From: Edaphobacter bradus
GTDB lineage: Bacteria > Acidobacteriota > Terriglobia > Terriglobales > Acidobacteriaceae
Direction of reading: 5' to 3'
Assembly: GCF_025685645.1 (NCBI RefSeq)
Contig: NZ_JAGSYF010000001.1
Span: 186,001 to 250,000 of the forward strand
Length of the DNA: 64,000 bases
Made by a program: the position numbers and the translations under genes. How positions within the stretch are numbered: the stretch's first letter is position 1; every line of letters starts with the position of its first letter. The notes under the pieces were generated by a model that searched no databases, had not been told where the DNA came from, and saw only the letters and a list, made by a program, of their open reading frames with translations. Of this stretch, positions 36,387 to 43,813 are shown one piece after another.

Positions 36387-36463
36387 TGGTGCGCCCGGAG
36401 AGATTCGAACTCCCGACCCTCTGGTTCGAAGCCAGATGCTCTATCCAACTGAGCTACGGGCGC
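36387..36463 (-). tRNA. tRNA-Arg (anticodon TCG)
   Basis: A complete cloverleaf with encoded CCA, acceptor identical to the two ACG genes, and anticodon loop CTTCGAA (TCG), reading CGA and CGG codons by wobble or standard pairing. It is the third arginine tRNA within 2.4 kb on the same strand. Confidence 0.95.
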
Positions 36464-36538
36464 GGCATGGGCAGGGAAGCCCCACACATCTTACCCGCAA
36501 CAGCGGGTATTTCACATTCTCAATTTTTGAGATACGGG

Positions 36539-36808
36539 TTACGACGCAGCCGGAGCGGGAGTGGGCACAGGCGCCGGAGGAGCGGCCAGCACCACGCGCT
36601 CGATCAGATCCAATCCCGCACGCCGCAGAAGCTCATGGATCATCGGCTCATTCAGCCGCGTCGCGTCATACTCCACACGAATCGTCTTTGCTGCCTCATC
36701 GAACTCGATCCGTCGCACTCCATACACCTCGCGCACCCGCGCAACGGCAAGCGCAGAAGCCTCGGTAGGAGGCACTCCGTAGCGATACAGAACATCAAGC
36801 TGTGTCAT
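36539..36808 (-). CDS. Small HMA-like-fold hypothetical protein
   Basis: The 89-residue protein has a ferredoxin-like pattern (MTQLDVLYRYGVPPTEASAL, VYGVRRIEFDEAAKTIRVEYD, EPMIHELLRRAGLDL) like heavy-metal-associated domains but has no CxxC metal motif. The C-terminal Pro/Ala tail is unstructured. An ATG at 36808 is used. It may be a divergent member of small HMA-like proteins seen in Acidobacteria, with an unknown ligand. It follows the tRNA genes on the same strand. Confidence 0.55.
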   Translation of the reverse strand: MTQLDVLYRYGVPPTEASALAVARVREVYGVRRIEFDEAAKTIRVEYDATRLNEPMIHELLRRAGLDLIERVVLAAPPAPVPTPAPAAS

Positions 36809-36911
36809 ACCTAACGATGATAGCAGCGCACCTCACGCCAGTTTTCCTTGAGTCGCGGCAGTTCCCCGCCATCGAGGTTGCAGGTGCTCTCACCGCTGCG
36901 GTCTACGCGGC

Positions 36912-36945
36912 AGCAGTCTGCCCTGAGCGAAGTCGAATGGGTCCC
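36912..36945. repeat. REP-like intergenic repeat fragment
   Basis: The sequence around TGCCCTGAGCGAAGTCGAA resembles the inverse of the element at 47025-47105 (CTTCG-rich stem with GAGCTCAGGGCAG core). Such short palindromic repeats are dispersed in many genomes; only fragments are present here. Confidence 0.5.
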
Positions 36946-37028
36946 GCGAGCGCTCTTTCTACTGTGAGTGGAGAAACCCGCTTCTCACCACATCCGCTTT
37001 CCGCTGACCTGCGGACCCGCCGACAAGT

Positions 37029-37240
37029 TCTCCACAGAAATCCTGTCAAGCCCCTAATCCGCCTAACACAAACAAAACAAGCATGATCTCCGTGACAGAG
37101 TAGTTTCTGCCGGATTGCTAAAATGGAAACAGAGACAGACTTGAAGCCCCGGAGCAACTCCGGGGCTTTACCTTTGTATATATAAGCCTTTTGTTTTTAA
37201 TATTTTACCCATAACCCATTTAGATTGAATATTTTTGCAC
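37029..37240 (+). repeat. Intergenic composite element, copy A
   Basis: The copy contains, in order, TCCACAGAAATCCTGTCAAG (37031 onwards), an extended -10-like TTGCTAAAAT (37115-37124), a perfect 11-bp hairpin (37144-37168) and the block TAACCCATTT (37212-37221) followed by TTGAATATTT. All of these recur in the same order on the minus strand at 46445-46618. It lies in the 548-bp gap before pruA. The 36809-37028 part of that gap shows only a REP-like fragment. Whether the element is transcribed or only a terminator is unknown. Confidence 0.7.
37144..37171 (+). terminator. Hairpin inside intergenic element A
   Basis: AAGCCCCGGAG (37144-37154), loop CAA, CTCCGGGGCTT (37158-37168), then TA. A perfect stem-loop of terminator type. 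No gene ends directly before it, so it may terminate a short RNA from the TTGCTAAAAT box or the 3' end of the tRNA-side transcripts. Confidence 0.75.
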
Positions 37241-37356
37241 CGAAAAATCTCGGTAACTCCATGGTGGGAAAAGGTTTAGCCGCTTCGACCGGGGGGAGGG
37301 GGTCTAACGGGGGGTGCCCGAACGAGCCTCTCGCTGCCGCGCTAAAATTAGGTGTT

Positions 37357-38994
37357 ATGGCAACCGCAGATATCGCCCCTCCCTCGACTGCGCGCACCGC
37401 GCAGACACCCTTCGCCAACGAGCCTTTCGTCGACTTCTCTCTAGCTGAAAACAATCGCGCCATCGAGGCCGCCCTCGCCAAAGTTGAGAGCGAACTCGGT
37501 CGCGAGTACGACATGATCGTTGGCGGCCGCCGCCTGAAGACCGCGGGCAAGATTCGCTCCGTCAATCCGGCTCGGCCCACGCAGGTCGTCGGAATCCACC
37601 AGCGCGCCGAAGCCGAGCACGCTGAAGGCGCTATGCAGGCCGCGCTTGCCGCGTTCCCTGCGTGGAGCCGCACGCCCGTCGCCCAGCGCGCCGCACTGCT
37701 CTTCCGCGCCGCTGACCTCATCCGTGAGCGCAAGTTCGAGTTCTGCGCCTGGCTCACCTTCGAGGTAGGCAAGAACTGGGGCGAGGCTGACGCCGACGTC
37801 GGCGAGACCATCGACTTCCTCGAGTTCTACGGTCGCGAGGCTCTTCGTCTCGATCAGGCGAAGACGCCAATCCAGTTTCCCGGCGAGCGCAACCAGCTCC
37901 GCTACATTCCGCTCGGCGTCGGAGCCGTCATTCCACCGTGGAACTTTCCTTTCGCCATCATGGCGGGAATGACAGCAGCCTCCATCGTCTGTGGCAACAC
38001 TGTCGTTCTCAAGCCCTCGGTGGACGCGCCCACAGTGGCCGCGCTCTACATGGGAGTGCTCGAAGAGGCCGGCCTGCCCAGCGGCGTCGTCAATCTCTGC
38101 CCTGGCGAAGGACCCGACTTCGGCTCCGCCATCGTCGAGCACCCGCAGACACGCTTCATCGCCTTCACCGGCTCCAAAGCAGTTGGTCTCGAGATCCACG
38201 AGCGTGCCGCGCGTACGCAGCCCGGCCAGATCTTCATCAAGCGCACCATCCTCGAGATGGGCGGCAAGGATTCGATCATCGTCGATGCCGATTGCGACCT
38301 CGACGCTGCCGTTGAAGGCGTCGTCGCCAGCGCCTTCGGCTTCAACGGCCAGAAGTGCTCCGCCTGCTCCCGCGCCATTGTCGACGCCAGCATCTACGAC
38401 GTCTTCTGCGACCGCCTGCAGGCGCGCGTCAAGGCCATCCAGACCGGCGACCCTGTGAAGAACGTCTACACCGGTCCTGTCATCAGCGAGAAGGCCTACA
38501 AGAAGGTCCTCAACTACATCGAGATCGGCAAGACCGAAGGCCGTGTCCTCAACGGAGGCCACGCCGTCGAGACGTCCGAAGGAGGCTATTACATCGCTCC
38601 CACGGTCATCGCCGACGTCGCACCGACGGCCCGCATCGCGCTCGAAGAGATCTTCGGCCCGGTGCTGGCGGTCATCAAGTCGCAGGGCTTCGACCAGGCG
38701 CTCTCGATCGCAAACAACACGGAATACGGTCTCACCGGCTCCATCTACTCCAACTCACGCGAGAGACTCGACCGCGCCTCGGAGGAGTTCCACGTCGGCA
38801 ACCTCTACCTCAACCGTAAGTCCACCGGAGCGATGGTCGGCGCTCATCCTTTCGGAGGCTTCAACATGAGCGGGACCGACTCCAAGGCCGGTGGCCCCGA
38901 TTATCTCCTGCTCTTCACGCAGGCCAAGAGCGTCGGCGAACGGCTCGGCGGCGCGCCGGCGCCTGACCCACAGGCCGACCATATGGGCATGTAG
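37357..38994 (+). CDS. pruA: L-glutamate gamma-semialdehyde dehydrogenase (P5C dehydrogenase)
   Basis: The enzyme oxidises P5C/glutamate semialdehyde to glutamate with NAD, the second step of proline catabolism. The 545-residue standalone form has the ALDH signature: VGAVIPPWNFPFAIMAGM, KRTILEMGGKDSIIVD with the catalytic Glu, GQKCSACSRAIVD with the nucleophile Cys, and LEEIFGPVLAVIK. No proline dehydrogenase gene is adjacent, so the bifunctional PutA arrangement is not used. A TAAAAT box (37343-37348) ends 8 nt before the ATG without a Shine-Dalgarno, another leaderless-type start. The start at 37357 is favoured over in-frame codons upstream that lie in the repeat region. Confidence 0.93.
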   Translation: MATADIAPPSTARTAQTPFANEPFVDFSLAENNRAIEAALAKVESELGREYDMIVGGRRLKTAGKIRSVNPARPTQVVGIHQRAEAEHAEGAMQAALAAFPAWSRTPVAQRAALLFRAADLIRERKFEFCAWLTFEVGKNWGEADADVGETIDFLEFYGREALRLDQAKTPIQFPGERNQLRYIPLGVGAVIPPWNFPFAIMAGMTAASIVCGNTVVLKPSVDAPTVAALYMGVLEEAGLPSGVVNLCPGEGPDFGSAIVEHPQTRFIAFTGSKAVGLEIHERAARTQPGQIFIKRTILEMGGKDSIIVDADCDLDAAVEGVVASAFGFNGQKCSACSRAIVDASIYDVFCDRLQARVKAIQTGDPVKNVYTGPVISEKAYKKVLNYIEIGKTEGRVLNGGHAVETSEGGYYIAPTVIADVAPTARIALEEIFGPVLAVIKSQGFDQALSIANNTEYGLTGSIYSNSRERLDRASEEFHVGNLYLNRKSTGAMVGAHPFGGFNMSGTDSKAGGPDYLLLFTQAKSVGERLGGAPAPDPQADHMGM

Positions 38995-39009
38995 TCGCAA
39001 GGGAACGAA

Positions 39010-39050
39010 ACGACACGGGGGCTGCCGATTTGGCAGCCCCCGTGTCGTCT
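39010..39050 (+). terminator. Hairpin terminator after pruA
   Basis: CGACACGGGGGCTGCC pairs perfectly with GGCAGCCCCCGTGTCG around a GATTT loop, starting 17 nt after the pruA stop and followed by TCTTAGCC. It can also serve the convergent LuxR-type gene. Confidence 0.88.
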
Positions 39051-39068
39051 TAGCCGCTTCAAGGGAGA

Positions 39069-39725
39069 TCAGGCAGACCTCATCTCGATCAGGTCGCCGG
39101 CCTTTGCAGCCGCCTCAGCCAGAACTCGGTGATGGATGGTAAACAGCGCAAGCTCCAGCCGGTCTGAGACGCCGGTCTTATCGTAGATGCCGCGAAGATA
39201 GTTCTTGATGACCTGCTCCTTGGTGCAGAGTTGCAGCGCGATCTCCTTGTTCTTGCAGCCCTGCACGATCAGGGCGACGATCTGCATCTCCTTCGGAGTC
39301 AGCCTGGCGCGCACACGAGCGCCGACGTTGTCCGAGGCACGGATCGTCGTTACATTGGAGCGCTGCACATACCGCTCTCCGCGAGCCACCAGCCGCACGC
39401 ACTCCAGCAGATCGGCCCCGCTCGCGTTCCGCTGCATAACGCCGGCCAACTGTTGCGCCGTCCCGTCTGGGAGCGGCTCGGAGTTCTCCGTGACGAGTAC
39501 GACATGGCTGCCGAGGCTCTCTGCCTTCGAGGCCAGCGCAGGGACATCGGGTTTCAGGCTTGAGCCGACGATCACTATTGAGCCTCGCAGCCCTTCAACT
39601 GCAGTCCAGAGCTTTGCCAGGTCCTCGCATTGCGCAACGATGCGCATGTCGTCCTCCAGTGCCAGCACGCGCGCCGCGCCGGCCCGGAAGATCGTCTGAT
39701 TGTCCGCCAGAATGAGTCGGTTCAT
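39069..39725 (-). CDS. LuxR/NarL-type regulator with a degenerate receiver domain
   Basis: The C-terminal helix-turn-helix is clear: RARLTPKEMQIVALIVQGCKNKEIA...VIKNYLRGIYDKTGVSDRLEL (about residues 140-190). The N-terminal half has a receiver-like pattern (LILADNQTIFRAGAARVLAL, then IVIVGSSLKPDVP). But the phosphoacceptor Asp expected before the SSLKP turn is Gly/Ser, and the acid pair reads ADN. The conserved Lys after the last strand is not visible either. I infer a phosphorylation-independent pseudo-receiver. It is divergent from the receiver-TrxR fusion gene with 240 nt between them, so it may control that module. Confidence 0.82.
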   Translation of the reverse strand: MNRLILADNQTIFRAGAARVLALEDDMRIVAQCEDLAKLWTAVEGLRGSIVIVGSSLKPDVPALASKAESLGSHVVLVTENSEPLPDGTAQQLAGVMQRNASGADLLECVRLVARGERYVQRSNVTTIRASDNVGARVRARLTPKEMQIVALIVQGCKNKEIALQLCTKEQVIKNYLRGIYDKTGVSDRLELALFTIHHRVLAEAAAKAGDLIEMRSA

Positions 39726-39965
39726 ATCCCTCGTACGTATCTCCTGCGGCGGGATTCTGTTGCCCGCACTCTTCTCATCGGCAGAGAGTGGCGGACGATG
39801 TGGCCTGTCTCAAATTCGGACAAAGTAACGCCATGATACCTGCTGCCCAGAGCCAAGAACATCAATAGCTTACGCAGCTTTGCTTTTTTGAACCCTTGGG
39901 GTTTCGGGAATAATCCAATCTTACGCGGATGTGTCTTTTACACGTTCGCGAAGTATAACAAGGGT

Positions 39966-41612
39966 ATGCCGAAGCCCATCTTACTTGCTGTTGACGACGA
40001 CACCAGCGTCCTTGAAGCCGTGGTCCAGGATCTCCGCCGACACTACGGACAGGACTACCGCATCCTGCGTGCCGCCTCGGGCGGGGCTGCTCTGGACATC
40101 TGCCGCCAACTCAAAGAGCGTAACGACATCGTCGCTCTCTTCCTCTCAGACCAGCGCATGCCAGGCATGACCGGCGTCGACTTTCTTGAGCAGGCGATCA
40201 AGATCTATCCCGAGGCCAAACGCGTCCTGCTGACGGCCTATGCAGACACAGAGGCCGCCATCCGGGCGATCAACGCAGCCAAGATCCACTACTACCTCAA
40301 CAAACCATGGGATCCGCCGGAGGAAAAGCTGTATCCAGTCCTCGACGACCTTCTTGAGGCGTGGAAGCGGGGCTATAAACCTCCCTTTGAAGGCATTCGG
40401 GTGGTTGGCACACGCTGGTCCTCTACCGACCATGCTGTCCGCGAGTTCCTGTCCCGCAATCGCATTCCCTACCTGTGGCTGAACCCTGAACAGCATCCTG
40501 AGGCCGTTGACCTCCTGAAGGGAAAAGGTCTCGATGATACGCGGCTTCCCGTTGTGATCTTCGGCGACGGCACCGCGCTCGTTCAGCCCTCATCGAACGA
40601 TCTTGCGACCAAGCTCGGCATGCCCAGACAGGCCCAGCAGAAGTTCTACGACGTCGTGATTGTGGGCGCTGGCCCGGCAGGTCTGGCAGCAGGCGTCTAT
40701 GCGGCCTCCGAAGGCCTGAGCACTCTGATCGTCGAAGGCGAGGCTGTCGGCGGCCAGGCTGGTTCCTCTTCGCGGATTGAGAACTACCTCGGCTTTCCTC
40801 AGGGGCTTAGCGGCGCTCAGCTTGCCGATCGCGCTTATATTCAGGCGCAGCGGCTCGGGGCGGAGTTTCTGGCACAACACGTCACCTTTATCCGCCGCGA
40901 CAACCAGTACCAGATCGTTCGTATGGCGGATGACCAGGAGATTACCTGCCACGTCTGCCTCATTGCGACTGGGGTCGCTTACTGCAAGCTCGACGTCCCC
41001 GGTGCAGATCAGCTGGCGGGAGCCGGCGTCTACTACGGCGCGGCGCTAGCCGAGGCGATCTCCTGTGCCGATGAGATCGTCTACATCGTCGGAGGCGCCA
41101 ACTCCGCAGGGCAGGCTGCGATGCACTTCGCCCGCTACGCCAACAAGGTCCACATGCTGGTTCGCGGCGATTCGCTGACGAAGAGCATGTCAAAGTACCT
41201 CATCGACCAGATTGCAGCCACGCCCAATATCATCGTCGAGACCTGCTCGGAGATTACCTCGATGTGTGGAAACAGCCATCTCGAGAGCCTGACCCTCAAG
41301 ACTCCAAAGGGCGAGGAGACGCGACCTGCCTCTTCCGTGTTTATCTTCATCGGAGCTGCTCCCAAGACAGACTGGCTCCCGAAGGAGATCGCCGTTGATG
41401 GTAGGGGATTCATCCTTGCGGGACCCGACCTCAAAACCAAGGCTCCCGCGGCATGGAAGCTCGACCGCGATCCATACCTTCTTGAGACGAGCGTCCCCGG
41501 TGTCTTTGTCGCCGGAGACGTTCGCTACAACTCCGTCAAGCGATGTGCCTCAGCCGTTGGCGAAGGCTCCATCGCCATTCAGTTTGTGCATCAGTATTTA
41601 GCGACACTTTGA
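39966..41612 (+). CDS. Fusion of response-regulator receiver, glutaredoxin-fold and thioredoxin-reductase-like domains
   Basis: The 548-residue protein is built of three parts. Residues 1-125 are a canonical receiver (AVDDD, phosphoacceptor Asp62 in LSDQRMPGMTG, Lys113 in YLNKPW). Residues about 143-215 look like a glutaredoxin fold (IRVVGTRWSSTDHAVREFL...LPVVIFGDGTALVQPS) in which the usual CxxC is Ser-Ser-Thr-Asp. Residues 225-548 are an FAD/NADPH pyridine-nucleotide oxidoreductase of the TrxB type (VIVGAGPAGLAAG, IVGGANSAGQAAMHFA, GVFVAGDVR), but the redox CxxC is missing (GAGVYYGAALAEA). So redox activity, if any, must use FAD without a disulfide. The ATG at 39966 follows AAGGG. The partner kinase starts 22 nt later. 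Confidence 0.88.
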   Translation: MPKPILLAVDDDTSVLEAVVQDLRRHYGQDYRILRAASGGAALDICRQLKERNDIVALFLSDQRMPGMTGVDFLEQAIKIYPEAKRVLLTAYADTEAAIRAINAAKIHYYLNKPWDPPEEKLYPVLDDLLEAWKRGYKPPFEGIRVVGTRWSSTDHAVREFLSRNRIPYLWLNPEQHPEAVDLLKGKGLDDTRLPVVIFGDGTALVQPSSNDLATKLGMPRQAQQKFYDVVIVGAGPAGLAAGVYAASEGLSTLIVEGEAVGGQAGSSSRIENYLGFPQGLSGAQLADRAYIQAQRLGAEFLAQHVTFIRRDNQYQIVRMADDQEITCHVCLIATGVAYCKLDVPGADQLAGAGVYYGAALAEAISCADEIVYIVGGANSAGQAAMHFARYANKVHMLVRGDSLTKSMSKYLIDQIAATPNIIVETCSEITSMCGNSHLESLTLKTPKGEETRPASSVFIFIGAAPKTDWLPKEIAVDGRGFILAGPDLKTKAPAAWKLDRDPYLLETSVPGVFVAGDVRYNSVKRCASAVGEGSIAIQFVHQYLATL

Positions 41613-41634
41613 AAGGCATTCCTGCGAGACAACA

Positions 41635-43098
41635 ATGAGCGAGCAAACCCAGATCGTCCCCAGCCAGCAGATCAACGAAGCGCTCTTTGCGAAGCTGCGT
41701 AAAGCTCCCATTCTGTCTTCGGTCAAAGACGATGACATTCGCTGTCTTAAGGGTGTCGAAGAGGTTTGCCTTGAGGCGGGCGATTTCCTCGCCCGTCAGG
41801 GTGAGGCCGCTCACTACTTCTGGATACTTCTTGAAGGCGACATTACGTTTTATCAGACAACTCCGGAGGGCGAGGAGATAGCGCTTACCTCCGTCAGCGC
41901 TGGCCATTCCTTTGGGGAGGTCCCTTTGCTCGCCAACATTCCGAACGCTGCCAGCCTGCGTGCAGCAGGCCATTGCTGTCTCGCGCAATTGGATGAAGAT
42001 TCCTTCTGGAATCTCATGACCACCTGTCCGGGGGCACGCACGGCAATTCTGAGCAACATGGCCAGCCGTATTCAGAAGCTGCAGAGCTTCACGGTGCAGA
42101 AGGAGAAGATGGCCTCTCTCGGCACGCTTGCGGCAGGTCTCATGCACGAGCTCAATAACCCCGGTACTGCCGCGCGCCGCGCCGCCTCGCAGCTTCGTGA
42201 GAATCTGCTCCGGCTACACGAAATCTCCGCTCGCTTCAGCAAGACAGAGATGACGCATGAGCAGAAGGAGTGCATGTTTGACCTTCAGGAGCATGCCCTA
42301 GCTGGAGGCCATCCTGTTCTCATGAACTCCATCGAGCAGAGCGATGCCGAAGAGGCGTTGGCCGAGTGGCTCGAAGCACACAACATTGAGAATGCATGGA
42401 AGATGGCTCCGACGCTGGTCTCCGCAGGGCTCAGTGCGCACCAGCTCGAGTGCGCCCAGCATGCGTTTTCCGGCTCCACGCTCTCCGACGCTCTCAGCTG
42501 GCTTGACGCTCTCGTCTCCAGCATGCAGCTCGTCGGCACCATCGAAGAGAGCATTGGCCGCGTCTCCGACCTCATCTACGCCGTTAAGTCTTACGCCTAT
42601 GAGGGGAAAGCCAAAAACCAGGCCGTCGACGTAAACAAGAGCATCCACGCCACGCTCGTCATTCTCGGCCACAAGCTGCGCGAGAAGGAGATTGTGCTCG
42701 AAAAGGACTTTGCGGCCGACCTTCCTCCGCTTCTCAGCGACGGCACCGGGCTCAACCAGATCTGGACCAACCTGCTTGATAATGCCATCGACGCTCTTCC
42801 TCAGGGCGGCCGCATCGGCGTACGCACCTGGGCAGAGAAGGCGTCCGCCGAACCTGCCCATTCGCGTACGGACATATGCATCAGCATCAGCGACAACGGC
42901 CTAGGCATCCCCATCGAGTGCCAGGCGCATATCTTCGATCCTTTCTATACAACCAAGCCCATCGGCGTTGGCACCGGCATCGGACTCGGAATCGTCCATC
43001 GCATCGTCGAGCAGTACCACGGCTCCATTCACTTCTCTTCCATGCCGGGGAATACGGAGTTCGTCGTTCGCATCCCCAGCGCCACACCAGAAAAGTAG
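41635..43098 (+). CDS. Histidine kinase with cyclic-nucleotide-binding sensor domain
   Basis: Residues 20-135 form a cNMP-binding (CRP-like) domain: [20 protein letters not shown] and [20 protein letters not shown], close to the cyclic-nucleotide phosphate-binding cassette. A HisKA-type dimerisation helix carries the phosphorylated His171 in [13 protein letters not shown]. The ATPase domain has an N box ([17 protein letters not shown]), DNGLGIPIE (G1), and [12 protein letters not shown] (G2). No membrane segment is visible, so it should be cytoplasmic. It directly follows the receiver-TrxR fusion and probably phosphorylates it. Which nucleotide or redox ligand is sensed is not clear. Confidence 0.9.
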   Translation: MSEQTQIVPSQQINEALFAKLRKAPILSSVKDDDIRCLKGVEEVCLEAGDFLARQGEAAHYFWILLEGDITFYQTTPEGEEIALTSVSAGHSFGEVPLLANIPNAASLRAAGHCCLAQLDEDSFWNLMTTCPGARTAILSNMASRIQKLQSFTVQKEKMASLGTLAAGLMHELNNPGTAARRAASQLRENLLRLHEISARFSKTEMTHEQKECMFDLQEHALAGGHPVLMNSIEQSDAEEALAEWLEAHNIENAWKMAPTLVSAGLSAHQLECAQHAFSGSTLSDALSWLDALVSSMQLVGTIEESIGRVSDLIYAVKSYAYEGKAKNQAVDVNKSIHATLVILGHKLREKEIVLEKDFAADLPPLLSDGTGLNQIWTNLLDNAIDALPQGGRIGVRTWAEKASAEPAHSRTDICISISDNGLGIPIECQAHIFDPFYTTKPIGVGTGIGLGIVHRIVEQYHGSIHFSSMPGNTEFVVRIPSATPEK

Positions 43099-43238
43099 GC
43101 TTGCCTCCGCAGACTCCGTGGTTACGACGAGAGCTTTTCTCGCCGCTGACTCCGCCGCGAGTTAATCAGCGCGATGAACCAAACACGTTGGCGAGGCTTC
43201 TGCACGCTATCATTTGGCTGGAGGAGATTCGGCCGCGC

Positions 43239-43658
43239 ATGCCCAACCCATTCCATATCGCCTTTCCTGTCGATGATCTCGACGCTGCCAGACACTTCTA
43301 TGGATCCACGCTCGGTTGTCCTGAAGGCCGCAGCTCCTCCCAGTGGATCGACTTTGATCTCTTCGGCCACCAGATCGTCGCTCATCTGAAACCGTCATCC
43401 AGCCGCGAGAAGACGCACCATAATCCCGTAGATGGATGTGACGTTCCTGTACCTCACTTCGGTGTCGTGCTTACGATGGACCAGTGGGAGGCGCTCGCGG
43501 ACCGGCTGCGTCGCGCAGGCATCACCTTCATCATCGAACCCTACATTCGCTTCAAAGGCGAGGTCGGCGAGCAGGCCACGATGTTCTTTCTTGACCCGGC
43601 GGGCAACGCGCTTGAGTTCAAGGCATTTGCTGATATCGGTCAGCTCTTCGCGACATAG
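43239..43658 (+). CDS. VOC-family (glyoxalase/dioxygenase superfamily) protein
   Basis: The 139-residue protein has a two-repeat VOC fold: [55 protein letters not shown] and [21 protein letters not shown]. Metal ligands would be His in FHIAF and HFGVV and the Glu in ALEFK. The substrate is unknown. GGAGGAG lies about 11 nt before the ATG at 43239. It is downstream of the kinase gene by about 140 nt, on the same strand. Confidence 0.85.
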   Translation: MPNPFHIAFPVDDLDAARHFYGSTLGCPEGRSSSQWIDFDLFGHQIVAHLKPSSSREKTHHNPVDGCDVPVPHFGVVLTMDQWEALADRLRRAGITFIIEPYIRFKGEVGEQATMFFLDPAGNALEFKAFADIGQLFAT

Positions 43659-43813
43659 TCGTGAGCTGGCCGCCGCCTCCTTCCTTCTAGAATCATCCCT
43701 GTGTGGTTCTGGTGGCCGGTTCCTTTCGGATCGGCCATTTCGATGCCTGCGCTCGTCCATAATGAGTTGGCTCGGGCGGCATGGATTGCATCACAGATTC
43801 AAGGGGATATGGA

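Noticed and set aside
34101-36463. tRNA-bounded mobile island with the sedolisin gene as cargo
   Set aside because: No integrase or attachment-site duplication was found, and the two ACG tRNA copies differ by compensated changes rather than being exact att repeats.
37441-38562. Long open frame opposite pruA
   Set aside because: It is antisense to a clear aldehyde dehydrogenase gene and carries no recognisable motif.
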